The translations under genes and the position numbers were made by a program. A stretch of DNA of 64,000 nucleotides from assembly GCF_000687555.1 (NCBI RefSeq), contig NZ_JHWJ01000009.1, positions 123,819 through 187,818 on the forward strand, read 5' to 3'. Position 1 is the first letter of the stretch. Every line of letters begins with the position of its first letter. This document shows, in pieces, positions 8,582-17,538 of the stretch. The stretch is from [Clostridium] aerotolerans DSM 5434. GTDB taxonomy: Bacteria; Bacillota; Clostridia; Lachnospirales; Lachnospiraceae. The notes under the pieces are model-generated. The model did no database searches, was not told the DNA's origin, and saw only the letters and a program-made list of their open reading frames with translations.

Positions 8582-9982
8582 ATGAAAAGCTTAAGAAAAC
8601 AGCTTTCTCTATCCATTTTTCTCATCCTGTTTCTTACCGTCTTTTTAACAGGAATTCTTTCCAACTGGCTCATTAACCGGGAGTTTGAAAAATATATCAT
8701 TCAGCTGGGAGAAGAGAGACGGGAAAATATTGTTGATGAGCTAGGAAAGCAGTATGATGGATTAAAACGGGTCTGGAAGCAGGATTATGTCCATGCCATT
8801 GGAATGAATGCCCTATATGACGGCTATATCATAAAGCTTTATGATGCAGGCCATAACGTAGTATGGGATGCTGAAAATCATGATATGAGTCTTTGTGGAC
8901 AGATCATGGATGAAATATCCGTTCGAATGAAAGAGAGAGGCTCCAAAGGCGGCTTTGTGGACAACGTCTATGAGCTGAACCAGAATGGAAAAGAGATTGG
9001 AAGTATTTCCATTAAATATTACGGACCATTTTTCATGAACGAAGCTGATTTTGATTTTATCAATGTCATGAATAAGGTGCTGATCTTCATAGGAATCTTA
9101 TCTGGTGTTTGTTCTATCATTGCTGGCTGTTTGCTTGCCAGGAGGATTTCCCGTCCGGTTACTAAGACTGCCTACATTGCAAAGCAGATTTCGGAAGGAA
9201 ATTATAACATACGGTTTGAGCCTGGCACCAGAATTAAGGAGCTTGACGATCTTGCAGAAGCCATCAATCAGCTGTCAGACGGTCTGGGAAAGCAGGAGAG
9301 CTTAAGAAAACGTCTCACTGCTGATGTAGCCCACGAGCTAAGAACCCCCCTTACATCCTTAAGCTCTCATCTGGAGGCAATGATGGAGGGCTTGTGGGAA
9401 CCTACCTACAGCCGGCTTAGCAGCTGTTTTGAAGAGGTAAAGCGTCTAGGCACTCTGGTCGCTGATTTAGAGCAGCTTGCCAGAATGGAAAGTGAAAATC
9501 TGGTATTAAAGAAATCAAAGGTAGATCTTTTAAGCCTTGTACAAATTGTATCCGACACCATGAACGGAGAGTTGTTAAAGAGAAACCTATCCTTTGACTT
9601 AGAGGGCTCGTCCGTAATGGTGGAAGCAGATAAGGACCGGATCAGCCAGGTGGTCGCAAATCTTCTTTCCAATGCAATGAAATATACACCTGAGGGTGGG
9701 AGCATAAAAGTGGTAGTTTCGGAAACTTCAAATGACGGCATCATAAAGGTAAGTGATAACGGAATTGGAATCCCGGAACGAGAGCTTTCCCTGGTCTTTG
9801 AGCGGTTTTATCGTTCCGATAAATCCAGAGACAGAAAGACGGGAGGTGCAGGGATCGGACTTGCCATTGTAAAGTCCATCGTCACAGCCCACGGTGGAAA
9901 TGTAGTGGCAGAAAGCACCCTGGAGAAGGGAAGCAGCTTTACCGTAAGCCTTCCAAAGGCTATGAATAAGGTGAGATTGTAA
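8582..9982 (+). CDS. Membrane sensor histidine kinase
   Basis: A 466-residue kinase with a TM helix near residues 10-29, an extracytoplasmic sensor of about 130 residues, a second TM helix (about 165-190), a HAMP linker (RISRPVTKTAYIAKQISEGN), a HisKA helix with phospho-acceptor His251 in AHELRTPLTSL, and an ATPase domain with the N box NLLSNAMKYTP and G1 box DNGIGIP. ATG 8582 follows GGAGGGTG (8570-8577), which overlaps the regulator stop; a longer in-frame TTG start at 8555 lacks an SD. It would phosphorylate the preceding OmpR-type regulator. The stimulus is unknown. Confidence 0.92.
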   Translation: MKSLRKQLSLSIFLILFLTVFLTGILSNWLINREFEKYIIQLGEERRENIVDELGKQYDGLKRVWKQDYVHAIGMNALYDGYIIKLYDAGHNVVWDAENHDMSLCGQIMDEISVRMKERGSKGGFVDNVYELNQNGKEIGSISIKYYGPFFMNEADFDFINVMNKVLIFIGILSGVCSIIAGCLLARRISRPVTKTAYIAKQISEGNYNIRFEPGTRIKELDDLAEAINQLSDGLGKQESLRKRLTADVAHELRTPLTSLSSHLEAMMEGLWEPTYSRLSSCFEEVKRLGTLVADLEQLARMESENLVLKKSKVDLLSLVQIVSDTMNGELLKRNLSFDLEGSSVMVEADKDRISQVVANLLSNAMKYTPEGGSIKVVVSETSNDGIIKVSDNGIGIPERELSLVFERFYRSDKSRDRKTGGAGIGLAIVKSIVTAHGGNVVAESTLEKGSSFTVSLPKAMNKVRL

Positions 9983-9988
9983 TAAAAG

Positions 9989-10019
9989 AGACAGGAAAAA
10001 ACAGTTCCTGTCTTTTTTT
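9989..10019 (+). terminator. Intrinsic terminator after the two-component system
   Basis: AGACAGGAA (9989-9997) pairs with TTCCTGTCT (10005-10013), followed by seven T residues. Confidence 0.88.
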
Positions 10020-10302
10020 GTGTACTAAGCATGATATTTACATGTGGCATGTATAAGGCTTTCAGGTGGATGCAAGGTTTAATTGTGAAATTCAGCTGAT
10101 AGATATGTTACTTTAAGGTAAAATATTACCGGCAATAATCAACACAAAGTATGGAAAGAAATAGAGGTTTTATAAGAAAAGTAAAAAATATCGTTTTTTT
10201 CTATAATAACAGTCAGATTTCATTGGTATGCTTCGAAAAAAGCGGAATGATATAATAAATAAAACAAAGTAAGGTTCAGCAAAGCGTGAAGGAGTGAAAG
10301 GA

Positions 10303-11235
10303 ATGAAAAAGTCTGTAACAACAAAAGCATCAAAGACCACGTTGCAAAGCCGCAGGTTGTTTTACTGTATTGTACCGTTTATCATACTGAGTTTTCTGTT
10401 TTCCTATTTTCCGCTGCATGGTTGGATTTATGCTTTTTACGATTATAAACCACCTCTTAAATTGTCTCAGTGTGATTTTGTAGGCTGGAAATGGTTTCAG
10501 ACGCTCTTTGCAAATAAAACCCAGGTCGCGCAGATCGTTCAGGTCATGAAGAACACACTTGCAATGAGCTTTTTGGGGATTCTTACCTCTGTATTTCCAA
10601 TTGGATTTGCCTTATTTCTCAATGAGATAAAATGCAAATGGTTTAAGAATGTGGTACAGACTTTAACAGCACTTCCTAATTTTATTAGCTGGGTACTGGT
10701 TTATTCTGTGGCATTCAGCCTGTTTACAGACGGCGGTATGATAAATTCTCTGCTTCTGCATCTGGGAGTCATTACGCAGCCAATTAAATTTTTAGACAGT
10801 GATGCTCATATCTATTCTTGGATGACTTTCTGGAATGTGTGGAAGGGACTGGGCTGGGGGGCAATCCTTTATCTGGCAGCAATTGCCGGAATTGATTCAG
10901 AGCTTTATGAAGCAGCCCGGGTCGATGGTGCCAACAGGTTCCGTCTGATGAAGGAAATCACCCTTCCATCTTTGATGCCCACGTTTTTTGTTTTACTGAT
11001 GATGTCGGTTGCCAACTTCTTAAATAATGGAATGGACCAGTATTATGTATTCCAGAATTCTTTTAACAAAGAGCATATTCAGGTATTGGATCTGTACGTG
11101 TATAATATAGGTATGACAGGAAGCAGTTTGTCCCTTGCCACTGCCATCAGTATGTTAAAGAGCATAATCAGTTTGATCTTGCTGGCCATAGTAAACTTTG
11201 TATCCAAGAAAACACGCGGGGAGTCCATTATTTAG
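10303..11235 (+). CDS. Oligosaccharide ABC importer permease, LplB type
   Basis: A 310-residue inner-membrane permease of the binding-protein-dependent family. It shows about six TM helices and the cytoplasmic EAA loop (LYEAARVDGANRFRLMKEITLP) that docks on the ATPase. LplB/YteP-type proteins pair with YtcP-type partners and large lipoproteins to import plant oligosaccharides. ATG 10303 follows AAGGAG (10289-10294) by 8 bases; the earlier GTG at 10294 overlaps that SD. No ATPase gene is present, as is usual for this class, which shares an MsmX-type ATPase. A TATAAT at 10251-10256 in the 283-base upstream gap is a possible -10. Confidence 0.92.
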   Translation: MKKSVTTKASKTTLQSRRLFYCIVPFIILSFLFSYFPLHGWIYAFYDYKPPLKLSQCDFVGWKWFQTLFANKTQVAQIVQVMKNTLAMSFLGILTSVFPIGFALFLNEIKCKWFKNVVQTLTALPNFISWVLVYSVAFSLFTDGGMINSLLLHLGVITQPIKFLDSDAHIYSWMTFWNVWKGLGWGAILYLAAIAGIDSELYEAARVDGANRFRLMKEITLPSLMPTFFVLLMMSVANFLNNGMDQYYVFQNSFNKEHIQVLDLYVYNIGMTGSSLSLATAISMLKSIISLILLAIVNFVSKKTRGESII

Positions 11236-11244
11236 GGGGGGGGG
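11235..11244 (+). repeat. Ten-base poly-G tract acting as ribosome-binding region
   Basis: Ten consecutive G residues start at the last base of the upstream TAG stop and end 7 bases before the GTG start of the next permease. Length changes would alter SD strength and spacing. A sequencing artefact in homopolymer length cannot be excluded. Confidence 0.75.
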
Positions 11245-11251
11245 ATGTTTC

Positions 11252-12172
11252 GTGGGAACCAGGAATAAGAAACGCAAAATAATAAAATGCAATGATTTGA
11301 CTTTTAACATAATAAATTACTTCGTATTTTTCGTGATCACTCTCATCTGTTTTTATCCCTTTTACTATATGATCATCAATACCATCAGCGCCAATGATTT
11401 AAGCGCCAATGGTTCCATTCGTTTTTTGCCCAGATCTATCCATTTTGATAATTATAAGCAGGTATTATTAATCAATGGCTTATTAAGATCAGCTCTTGTA
11501 TCCATTGGAAGAACTGTGATCGGTACGGCCTTTACGGTATTGGCCTCCGGGTTTTTGGGATTTATATTCACCCAGGAGAAGATGTGGAAAAGGAGGTTCT
11601 GGTATCGGTTTTTCATCATTACCATGTATTTTAATGCAGGACTCATTCCGATGTTTATTACCATGAAGACACTGCATCTGACCAATACCTTTTGGGTATA
11701 CGTCATTCCGGTCATTATTCAGCCATTTAATATCATTCTTGTTAAGACTTATATAGAATCCATACCAAGGTCCTTACAGGAGGCAGCAGAGATGGATGGA
11801 GCGGGGATTTTCACTGTATTTAGAAGGATTATACTTCCCACAGCAAAACCCATACTGGCTACTGTGGCGATTTTTTCAGCAGTCGGGCAGTGGAATTCAT
11901 TTCAGGATACCCTGATTTATGTGACGGATCAGAAATTATATTCCTTACAGTATTTATTATATACGTATATCAATCAGGCCAGTTCTCTGGCGGCAATGGT
12001 ACGAAATAATGGAACCTCTGCCGTGAGTGCCGTTGCCCTGGCCTCTCAGCAGACGCCAACTTCTATCCGCATGACGGTGTCTGTTATCGTAGTGCTGCCC
12101 ATTTTGTTTGTTTATCCGCTATTCCAGCAGTTTTTTGTAAAAGGAATTATGATCGGATCGGTGAAAGGTTAA
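11252..12172 (+). CDS. Oligosaccharide ABC importer permease, YtcP/LplC type
   Basis: The second permease of the importer, 306 residues with six TM helices and an EAA loop (LQEAAEMDGAGIFTVFRRI). I chose GTG 11252 because it lies 7 bases after the G-rich SD and gives a normal N-terminus (VGTRNKKRKI read as Met). The ATG at 11245 opens an 8-codon dead-end frame, and the in-frame extension back to 11198 lies inside the upstream gene. It forms a heterodimeric channel with the LplB-type partner. Confidence 0.9.
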   Translation: MGTRNKKRKIIKCNDLTFNIINYFVFFVITLICFYPFYYMIINTISANDLSANGSIRFLPRSIHFDNYKQVLLINGLLRSALVSIGRTVIGTAFTVLASGFLGFIFTQEKMWKRRFWYRFFIITMYFNAGLIPMFITMKTLHLTNTFWVYVIPVIIQPFNIILVKTYIESIPRSLQEAAEMDGAGIFTVFRRIILPTAKPILATVAIFSAVGQWNSFQDTLIYVTDQKLYSLQYLLYTYINQASSLAAMVRNNGTSAVSAVALASQQTPTSIRMTVSVIVVLPILFVYPLFQQFFVKGIMIGSVKG

Positions 12173-12186
12173 AAAGGAGAGAGAGA

Positions 12187-13944
12187 ATGAAAAAGAGGAT
12201 TTTAAGTTTGCTGCTCTGTACGGTTATGACAGCCACAACCATATTGGCAGGATGCGGCAAGGAAACTACCAGTTCATCTGGCAGTGGCGATGGAAATAAG
12301 GATGAATTCATCACCGTAGATGTATTTGATACCTTGGCGAACTATCAGGGAATTCAGTCCGGCTGGTTTGCAAAGGTAGTAAAGGATAAATTTAATATGG
12401 AGCTTAACATTATTGCTCCTAATGTGGCAGGAGGCGGAGATACTTTATTCCAGACCCGCTCTGCCGCAGGGAATCTGGGAGATCTTATCATTTCTAAAAC
12501 AGAGAACGGGCGCTTTGAAAATATGGTAAAAGCCGGACTTCTTATGGATATGACAAGTCTACTAAAAGATAAAGCAGTTTTAACCAATTATAAAGAAGCC
12601 ATTGATCTCATGAACGGAGATTTGGAGACCAAGGGAATCTTTGGCATTCCAGGTGAAATATCCAATCAGTCACCGTTAGTATCCTCAGAGGGGATCGAGC
12701 CGCTGGTATCTCCATACGTGAGATGGGATTCTTATAAGGCCATAGGATATCCGGCAATGGAATCTTTGGAGGACTTTATTCCGGTGATGAAATCCATGCA
12801 GGAGAACACGCCGAAAAGCGATTCTGGCAAAAAGACTTATGCCATCTCATTGTTCAAAGACTGGGATGACAACATGATGGTAGGAACGAAAAACTACGCC
12901 TCTTTATATGGTTATAATGAAATTGGCTTTGTATTAGTCAAAGCAGACGGAAGTGATAGCCAGGATATTACCTCCAGTGATGGCTATTATGTAAAAGCAT
13001 TGAAATTTCTGTTTCAGGCAAATCAGGCTGGAGTGGTTGACCCGGAATCGACCACACAAAATTACGATATCTTATCGGATAAATACCGTGACGGTCAGAT
13101 TCTGACCTCTCTCTGGTCCTTTCAGGGATCGTCCTATTATAATACAGTGGAACACAAGAACATGGGAAAAGGGTTCATGCCAGCCTATATAAAGGGAAGT
13201 TCCCCGTTTTCCTTCGGCTGCTATCCAAATGGCAATGGAAAGACGATTATAGCCATTGGCAGCCAGACAAAGCATCCGGAAAGAATTGCAGAATTTATTG
13301 ACTGGCTGTATTCACCGGAAGGAATGGAGATGGCAGGGCAGGCCAATGGAGCAGCAGGAATTGAAGGCTTGACCTGGGAGATGAAAGACGGGAAAGCAGT
13401 CTTTACAGACTTTGGGGAAAAGGCACTTCCTAATAATAATGTACCTGTCCCAAAAGAGTGGGGCGGCGGCTCCTGGAAGGATGGAGTATGCGCGTTAAAC
13501 TTTAAAACCTTGTCAATTGTTGACATTGACCCCAGAATCAATGAGCCTTATCTGACCAGCATGTGGTCTTCGGAATTAGCAAAGAGAACAACGCCCCTGG
13601 ATCTTGACTGGCAGGAAAAATCCGGCGGGGCAAAGACGACCATTGAATTTCTGGAAAATAACCATGCACTGTCAGTGGCTCCGGGGACTTCCTATTTACA
13701 GCCGGAAGAAGGCTCCGATATTACCACCCTTCGTGGACAGTGTAAGGCAGTGATCGTAGATGATTCCTGGAAGATGATCTTTGCAAAGGATGAGACAGAA
13801 TTTAACAGCATCCTAAAACACATGCAGGATACGGTCAAAGGTCTTGGATATGAACAGGTGCTGAAGGTGGATATGAAGAATGCGAAGGATCTGGCGGACT
13901 CCAGAATTAAGGCGGTGGAAGAATACAACAATAAGAGTAAGTAG
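12187..13944 (+). CDS. Extracellular sugar-binding lipoprotein (LplA/YtcQ type)
   Basis: A 585-residue solute-binding protein. The N-terminus has a lipoprotein signal with lipobox LAGC (Cys at about residue 23), so it should be anchored to the outer face of the membrane. The large size and sequence such as GIFGIPGE and ERIAEFIDWLYSPEGMEMA fit the family 1 binding proteins that accompany LplB/LplC permeases. It binds the oligosaccharide and delivers it to the two upstream permeases. SD AAAGGAGAGAG precedes the ATG. The nearby GH3 enzyme suggests a beta-glucoside-type ligand, by inference. Confidence 0.92.
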   Translation: MKKRILSLLLCTVMTATTILAGCGKETTSSSGSGDGNKDEFITVDVFDTLANYQGIQSGWFAKVVKDKFNMELNIIAPNVAGGGDTLFQTRSAAGNLGDLIISKTENGRFENMVKAGLLMDMTSLLKDKAVLTNYKEAIDLMNGDLETKGIFGIPGEISNQSPLVSSEGIEPLVSPYVRWDSYKAIGYPAMESLEDFIPVMKSMQENTPKSDSGKKTYAISLFKDWDDNMMVGTKNYASLYGYNEIGFVLVKADGSDSQDITSSDGYYVKALKFLFQANQAGVVDPESTTQNYDILSDKYRDGQILTSLWSFQGSSYYNTVEHKNMGKGFMPAYIKGSSPFSFGCYPNGNGKTIIAIGSQTKHPERIAEFIDWLYSPEGMEMAGQANGAAGIEGLTWEMKDGKAVFTDFGEKALPNNNVPVPKEWGGGSWKDGVCALNFKTLSIVDIDPRINEPYLTSMWSSELAKRTTPLDLDWQEKSGGAKTTIEFLENNHALSVAPGTSYLQPEEGSDITTLRGQCKAVIVDDSWKMIFAKDETEFNSILKHMQDTVKGLGYEQVLKVDMKNAKDLADSRIKAVEEYNNKSK

Positions 13945-13981
13945 ATTTTTCATCATTGACAAGAAACAGTGGTAAAAAAGC

Positions 13982-14012
13982 GGACATCGAGAAGCGTTCC
14001 ATCTCGATGTCC
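13982..14012. terminator. Bidirectional intrinsic terminator
   Basis: GGACATCGAGA (13982-13992) and TCTCGATGTCC (14002-14012) form a perfect 11-bp stem. The minus strand continues into GCTTTTTTAC, so it ends the YesN-type transcript best. It lies between convergent genes. Confidence 0.85.
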
Positions 14013-14017
14013 CTTTC

Positions 14018-15562
14018 TTATTCTTCTTTGGATAAGCCCCTGCGAAATTCGGCAGGACTCATACCTACATATTTCTTGAACTTTTTATGAAAATAATTAA
14101 CGTCTGTATAGCCTGCAAGGAGAGCGATTTCATAAACCTTATTTTCCTCATTTAAAAGCAGCTTCTTGGAGTTTTCAATGCGGACTTCATCGACGTAAGA
14201 ATTAAAGCTCTTCCCGGTAGTTTTATGAAACACTTTTCCCAAATAGGAACTGTTGTATCCGAAAAGCTCAGCAATGGTTCCCAGCTTTAAATTCTCCTGA
14301 TAATTGTACTGGATATAATGGAGAATGCCATCCATGACACTTTCACGGGTGGGAGAGCCGATGGCGTTCATGCACATTTCAAACTGGAGCGTAAAAAAAT
14401 CCAGTATTTCGTATAAATAGTATTTTTCTTCTATGGTACTGATAATAGCAGCATTGTTTGGAAATGGTACCTCCATTCCCCCATAAGTATGTGTGAGGAT
14501 GGATTTTACCTGAATCATGATATCTGCCAGGTAATGTTTTACGATAGGAACCTCAAGGTCTGCATAATAGAGATCCTTTTTTAGTTTCTCTAAAACTTCC
14601 TGAAGCATTTGACGGTTAGCGGATTGAATGTAGTTTCCCATCTGCTCCGGGTAGGTGTTCTCCATAAAGGCATTGGCATTCAACGTGGGAAAATCCTTAG
14701 GTAAATCCATATAGCCCAGGACATGCTGATTGAAATGACAAAAGAATCTGCGCTTCATGAGAAATTGTGCGTCCTCAAAGGAACTATGAATGTGCTCTGC
14801 AGAATAAACGGGTCTTCCATAGGTAAGGAACAGGGAATCCAAAGGAGAACCTTTTTGCGGCTGGCTGATATAATGCTCCACCAGCTCCTGAAACCGGTTC
14901 AGTGCAAAATTCCCTTTTAATATAATCACATTCAGATGGTCCTGTTTTAAATATTCCAGAGAGTTGTGATTCTTATTTGCAAGCCGCAGAATTTCTGCAA
15001 AATCCCATGTGGCCTGGAAGGAATCCTGGTTGTAATTTGCATATAAGACAACCTGATATATATAAGACTCCAGCATCATATCGTGATAATCCAGAAAGGA
15101 ATCATTGGTTTTGTTGAAAATAATATCATGTAAAATAGAATCTCTGGCTTTGTCGCGGTATTGCAACAGTTTTTTCTGCATATTCTGTTCATTCAGTATG
15201 GATTCCTTTGCTTCCAGAACGGCTTTTTGAAGCTCCTCTTCATCAATGGGCTTCGTAAGGTAGCAGGTCACTCCAAAGCGGATAGCTTCCTGGGCGTAGG
15301 AGAAGTCAGAATAGCCGCTTAACAGAATGAATTTTCCGTTAAAACCCTGTTCTCTTGCATTTTTTATGACCTCCAGGCCGGAAAGCTTGGGCATGCGGAT
15401 ATCAAGCAGGACAACATCCGGTAAAAGCCTGATAATCTGCTCTAAGGTATCCTGTCCGTTCTTGCCTTCACCGCAGATATGAAATCCCAGTTCCGACCAG
15501 TTAAGCAAATACCTGATTCCTTCCCTTACATCAATTTCATCATCGGATATAAACAGCTTCAT
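14018..15562 (-). CDS. AraC-type response regulator (YesN family)
   Basis: A 514-residue regulator with an N-terminal receiver (phospho-acceptor Asp54 in VLLDIRMPKLSG), a long middle region and a C-terminal AraC DNA-binding domain with two helix-turn-helix units (about 410-510, including GTIAELFGYNSSYLGKVF and YEIALLAGYTDVNYFHKKF). YesN proteins usually activate the adjacent sugar importer. The start codon overlaps the kinase stop by four bases (ATGA), which couples their translation. It is convergent with the importer genes and probably controls them and the GH3 gene. Confidence 0.93.
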   Translation of the reverse strand: MKLFISDDEIDVREGIRYLLNWSELGFHICGEGKNGQDTLEQIIRLLPDVVLLDIRMPKLSGLEVIKNAREQGFNGKFILLSGYSDFSYAQEAIRFGVTCYLTKPIDEEELQKAVLEAKESILNEQNMQKKLLQYRDKARDSILHDIIFNKTNDSFLDYHDMMLESYIYQVVLYANYNQDSFQATWDFAEILRLANKNHNSLEYLKQDHLNVIILKGNFALNRFQELVEHYISQPQKGSPLDSLFLTYGRPVYSAEHIHSSFEDAQFLMKRRFFCHFNQHVLGYMDLPKDFPTLNANAFMENTYPEQMGNYIQSANRQMLQEVLEKLKKDLYYADLEVPIVKHYLADIMIQVKSILTHTYGGMEVPFPNNAAIISTIEEKYYLYEILDFFTLQFEMCMNAIGSPTRESVMDGILHYIQYNYQENLKLGTIAELFGYNSSYLGKVFHKTTGKSFNSYVDEVRIENSKKLLLNEENKVYEIALLAGYTDVNYFHKKFKKYVGMSPAEFRRGLSKEE

Positions 15563-17358
15563 TCTCCCATCCCCCTACTATATTCCTGTGCTGGTAAAAT
15601 CAAAGTTACCAAGGTCCCCCAATGCTTCTTGCTTTTTATCTGAAAACCAAAATTTTTGCCATAATATAATTGTATTCGTTGATAGATATTATAAAGGCCG
15701 ATTCTTTTTGATGATTCCCGGTGCAGCTTATTAATGCTTTGTTTTATCCCGGCAATCTCTTCCGGTGTCATACCGCATCCATTGTCAAAAATTTTGATAT
15801 ATAGCTTCCCTTCTTTTTTTATAATGTGAATTATGATCTTTCCGCCTTGCTCCATTTCCTTCAGTCCATGAAGAACTCCATTTTCCACGATCGGCTGAAG
15901 GAGAAGTGGCATGATCTGATATTCATTTAAATTAAGCTGCGGTGATGTCTTTAAGGAATAGTTGATGCTGTCATGAAAACGCAGTTTTTGGATTGATAAA
16001 TATGTATCAATGTAATCCAGCTCTTTTGCCAGAGTGATGAAAGAGCTTGTGGTATTTTCCAGTACATAACGCATGGATTTTCCAAGGAGCTTTACCGCAT
16101 TTGCCACATCCAAATTACCGGCCTTAAGTGACCGCATACGAATGGTCTCTAAGGTGTTATAGAGAAAATGGGGATTGATCTGACTGGAGAGCATCTTAAA
16201 TTCCATTTGCTGCTGCTGGTTGGTCAGCTGCTGCGTTCGAATCTGAGCTTCATATACAGAGGCTTCTTTCCGAAGAATATCGTGTATCATGGCATTTAAG
16301 TCTGCAAATGCCTCAGAAATTTCATCTTCTCCATGAAAGGTGTCAATGATATTATAGTTCCCCTGGCTTGCATTGTGCATGGTCTCGCGGAGTGTAATGA
16401 TACGGCGGCTGAAATATCGGGAGTAGGTGTAGATGAATGCACTGGTGGTTAAGAGAATCAGTATGAGAATTCCAATATAAAGACAAGTGATCTTGTTCAT
16501 ATATGGGTATCCATTCTCATTCAGTGAAGCCAGATAGAATAAGTCATTGGAGTATGTAGTAGAAAGGGTAGATACGCAGCCGATCACTTTTTGTTCCGGC
16601 AGATTGATACTGCCAAGATAGGACCCGTTGGGACCGGTGGCATATGTTTTTAGTGTTTGATCCATGGACTGTTTCTTGCTGCTATAAAATATTTCACCCT
16701 CATTGAGCCAAAGAACGGTGTTCAGTGAGCTGTTTTCAATTCGGTTTTTAATATGATTGTTGCTCACAGATAAATTCAGGATTGCGAAGCTATGTATTTG
16801 AGGGAGAAAGATTCTGGTGTGCAGACATAAGATGTGGGAGTGATTGCCAAAATTATCTGTGACAGCTTCTGCGGTCCAAAAAGGAGTAACGGTCGTATAA
16901 GCCTGTTCAAACCAGTTCTCTTTTTTTAAGTCAGGTGTCATTGGATGAATATATTTGCTTTCCGGCAGAGAGTTGTTTTGAGTATAGATTGATATCTGTT
17001 GGATTGACATGTCCTGTGATAAAAGCGTCTCAAAGCCCTTATAATTTTCTATTGCCCTGACAGCGTCATCCCGTGAGGGATAAACGGTGCTTAATAGCTG
17101 GATTAATTCTTTATCGGAAGATAAGGACTCCGCTTTTATATATATATTTGAGGTTAAATCAAGGAGTAGAGACTTGACCCTAAGATTATCGGAGCGGGAC
17201 TGATCTTCATAATGGCGAAACAGCAAAGAGCGTGTATTGTATACAAGATAATTACCGATAGAGATAACAGGGATAAAAATAGCAATAAAAAAGATGATGG
17301 AAAGCTGTTTTTGTACCTTAATTCTTGATATTGCTGTAAATATTTTTTTGATAGCCAT
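15559..17358 (-). CDS. Sensor histidine kinase (YesM family)
   Basis: About 599 residues: a TM helix near the N-terminus, a large extracytoplasmic sensor (about 40-295), a second TM helix, a HAMP region (about 325-375) and a His_kinase domain of the HPK7 type with phospho-acceptor His in QINPHFLYNTLETI. The G1 box FDNGCGMTPEE is present. I prefer ATG at 17356-17358 because GGGGGA lies 6 bases upstream; an ATG at 17371-17373 lacks a good SD. It is expected to sense sugars or the binding lipoprotein and to phosphorylate YesN. Confidence 0.92.
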   Translation of the reverse strand: MAIKKIFTAISRIKVQKQLSIIFFIAIFIPVISIGNYLVYNTRSLLFRHYEDQSRSDNLRVKSLLLDLTSNIYIKAESLSSDKELIQLLSTVYPSRDDAVRAIENYKGFETLLSQDMSIQQISIYTQNNSLPESKYIHPMTPDLKKENWFEQAYTTVTPFWTAEAVTDNFGNHSHILCLHTRIFLPQIHSFAILNLSVSNNHIKNRIENSSLNTVLWLNEGEIFYSSKKQSMDQTLKTYATGPNGSYLGSINLPEQKVIGCVSTLSTTYSNDLFYLASLNENGYPYMNKITCLYIGILILILLTTSAFIYTYSRYFSRRIITLRETMHNASQGNYNIIDTFHGEDEISEAFADLNAMIHDILRKEASVYEAQIRTQQLTNQQQQMEFKMLSSQINPHFLYNTLETIRMRSLKAGNLDVANAVKLLGKSMRYVLENTTSSFITLAKELDYIDTYLSIQKLRFHDSINYSLKTSPQLNLNEYQIMPLLLQPIVENGVLHGLKEMEQGGKIIIHIIKKEGKLYIKIFDNGCGMTPEEIAGIKQSINKLHRESSKRIGLYNIYQRIQLYYGKNFGFQIKSKKHWGTLVTLILPAQEYSRGMGE

Positions 17359-17538
17359 GTAAAGTCCCCCCATTTCTTTTCTTATTCTAATTATATCGAC
17401 CTTTCACGGGAAATAAAAGTAATAGATGAAAACTCACGAATTCTTTCCGTAATTTATCTGTAATTATACCTGTATGCTTCATGAGGACTCTCGCTTATAA
17501 TCGTGTATGAAGAGAGGATTTTAGAAGGAAGGAAGGCC

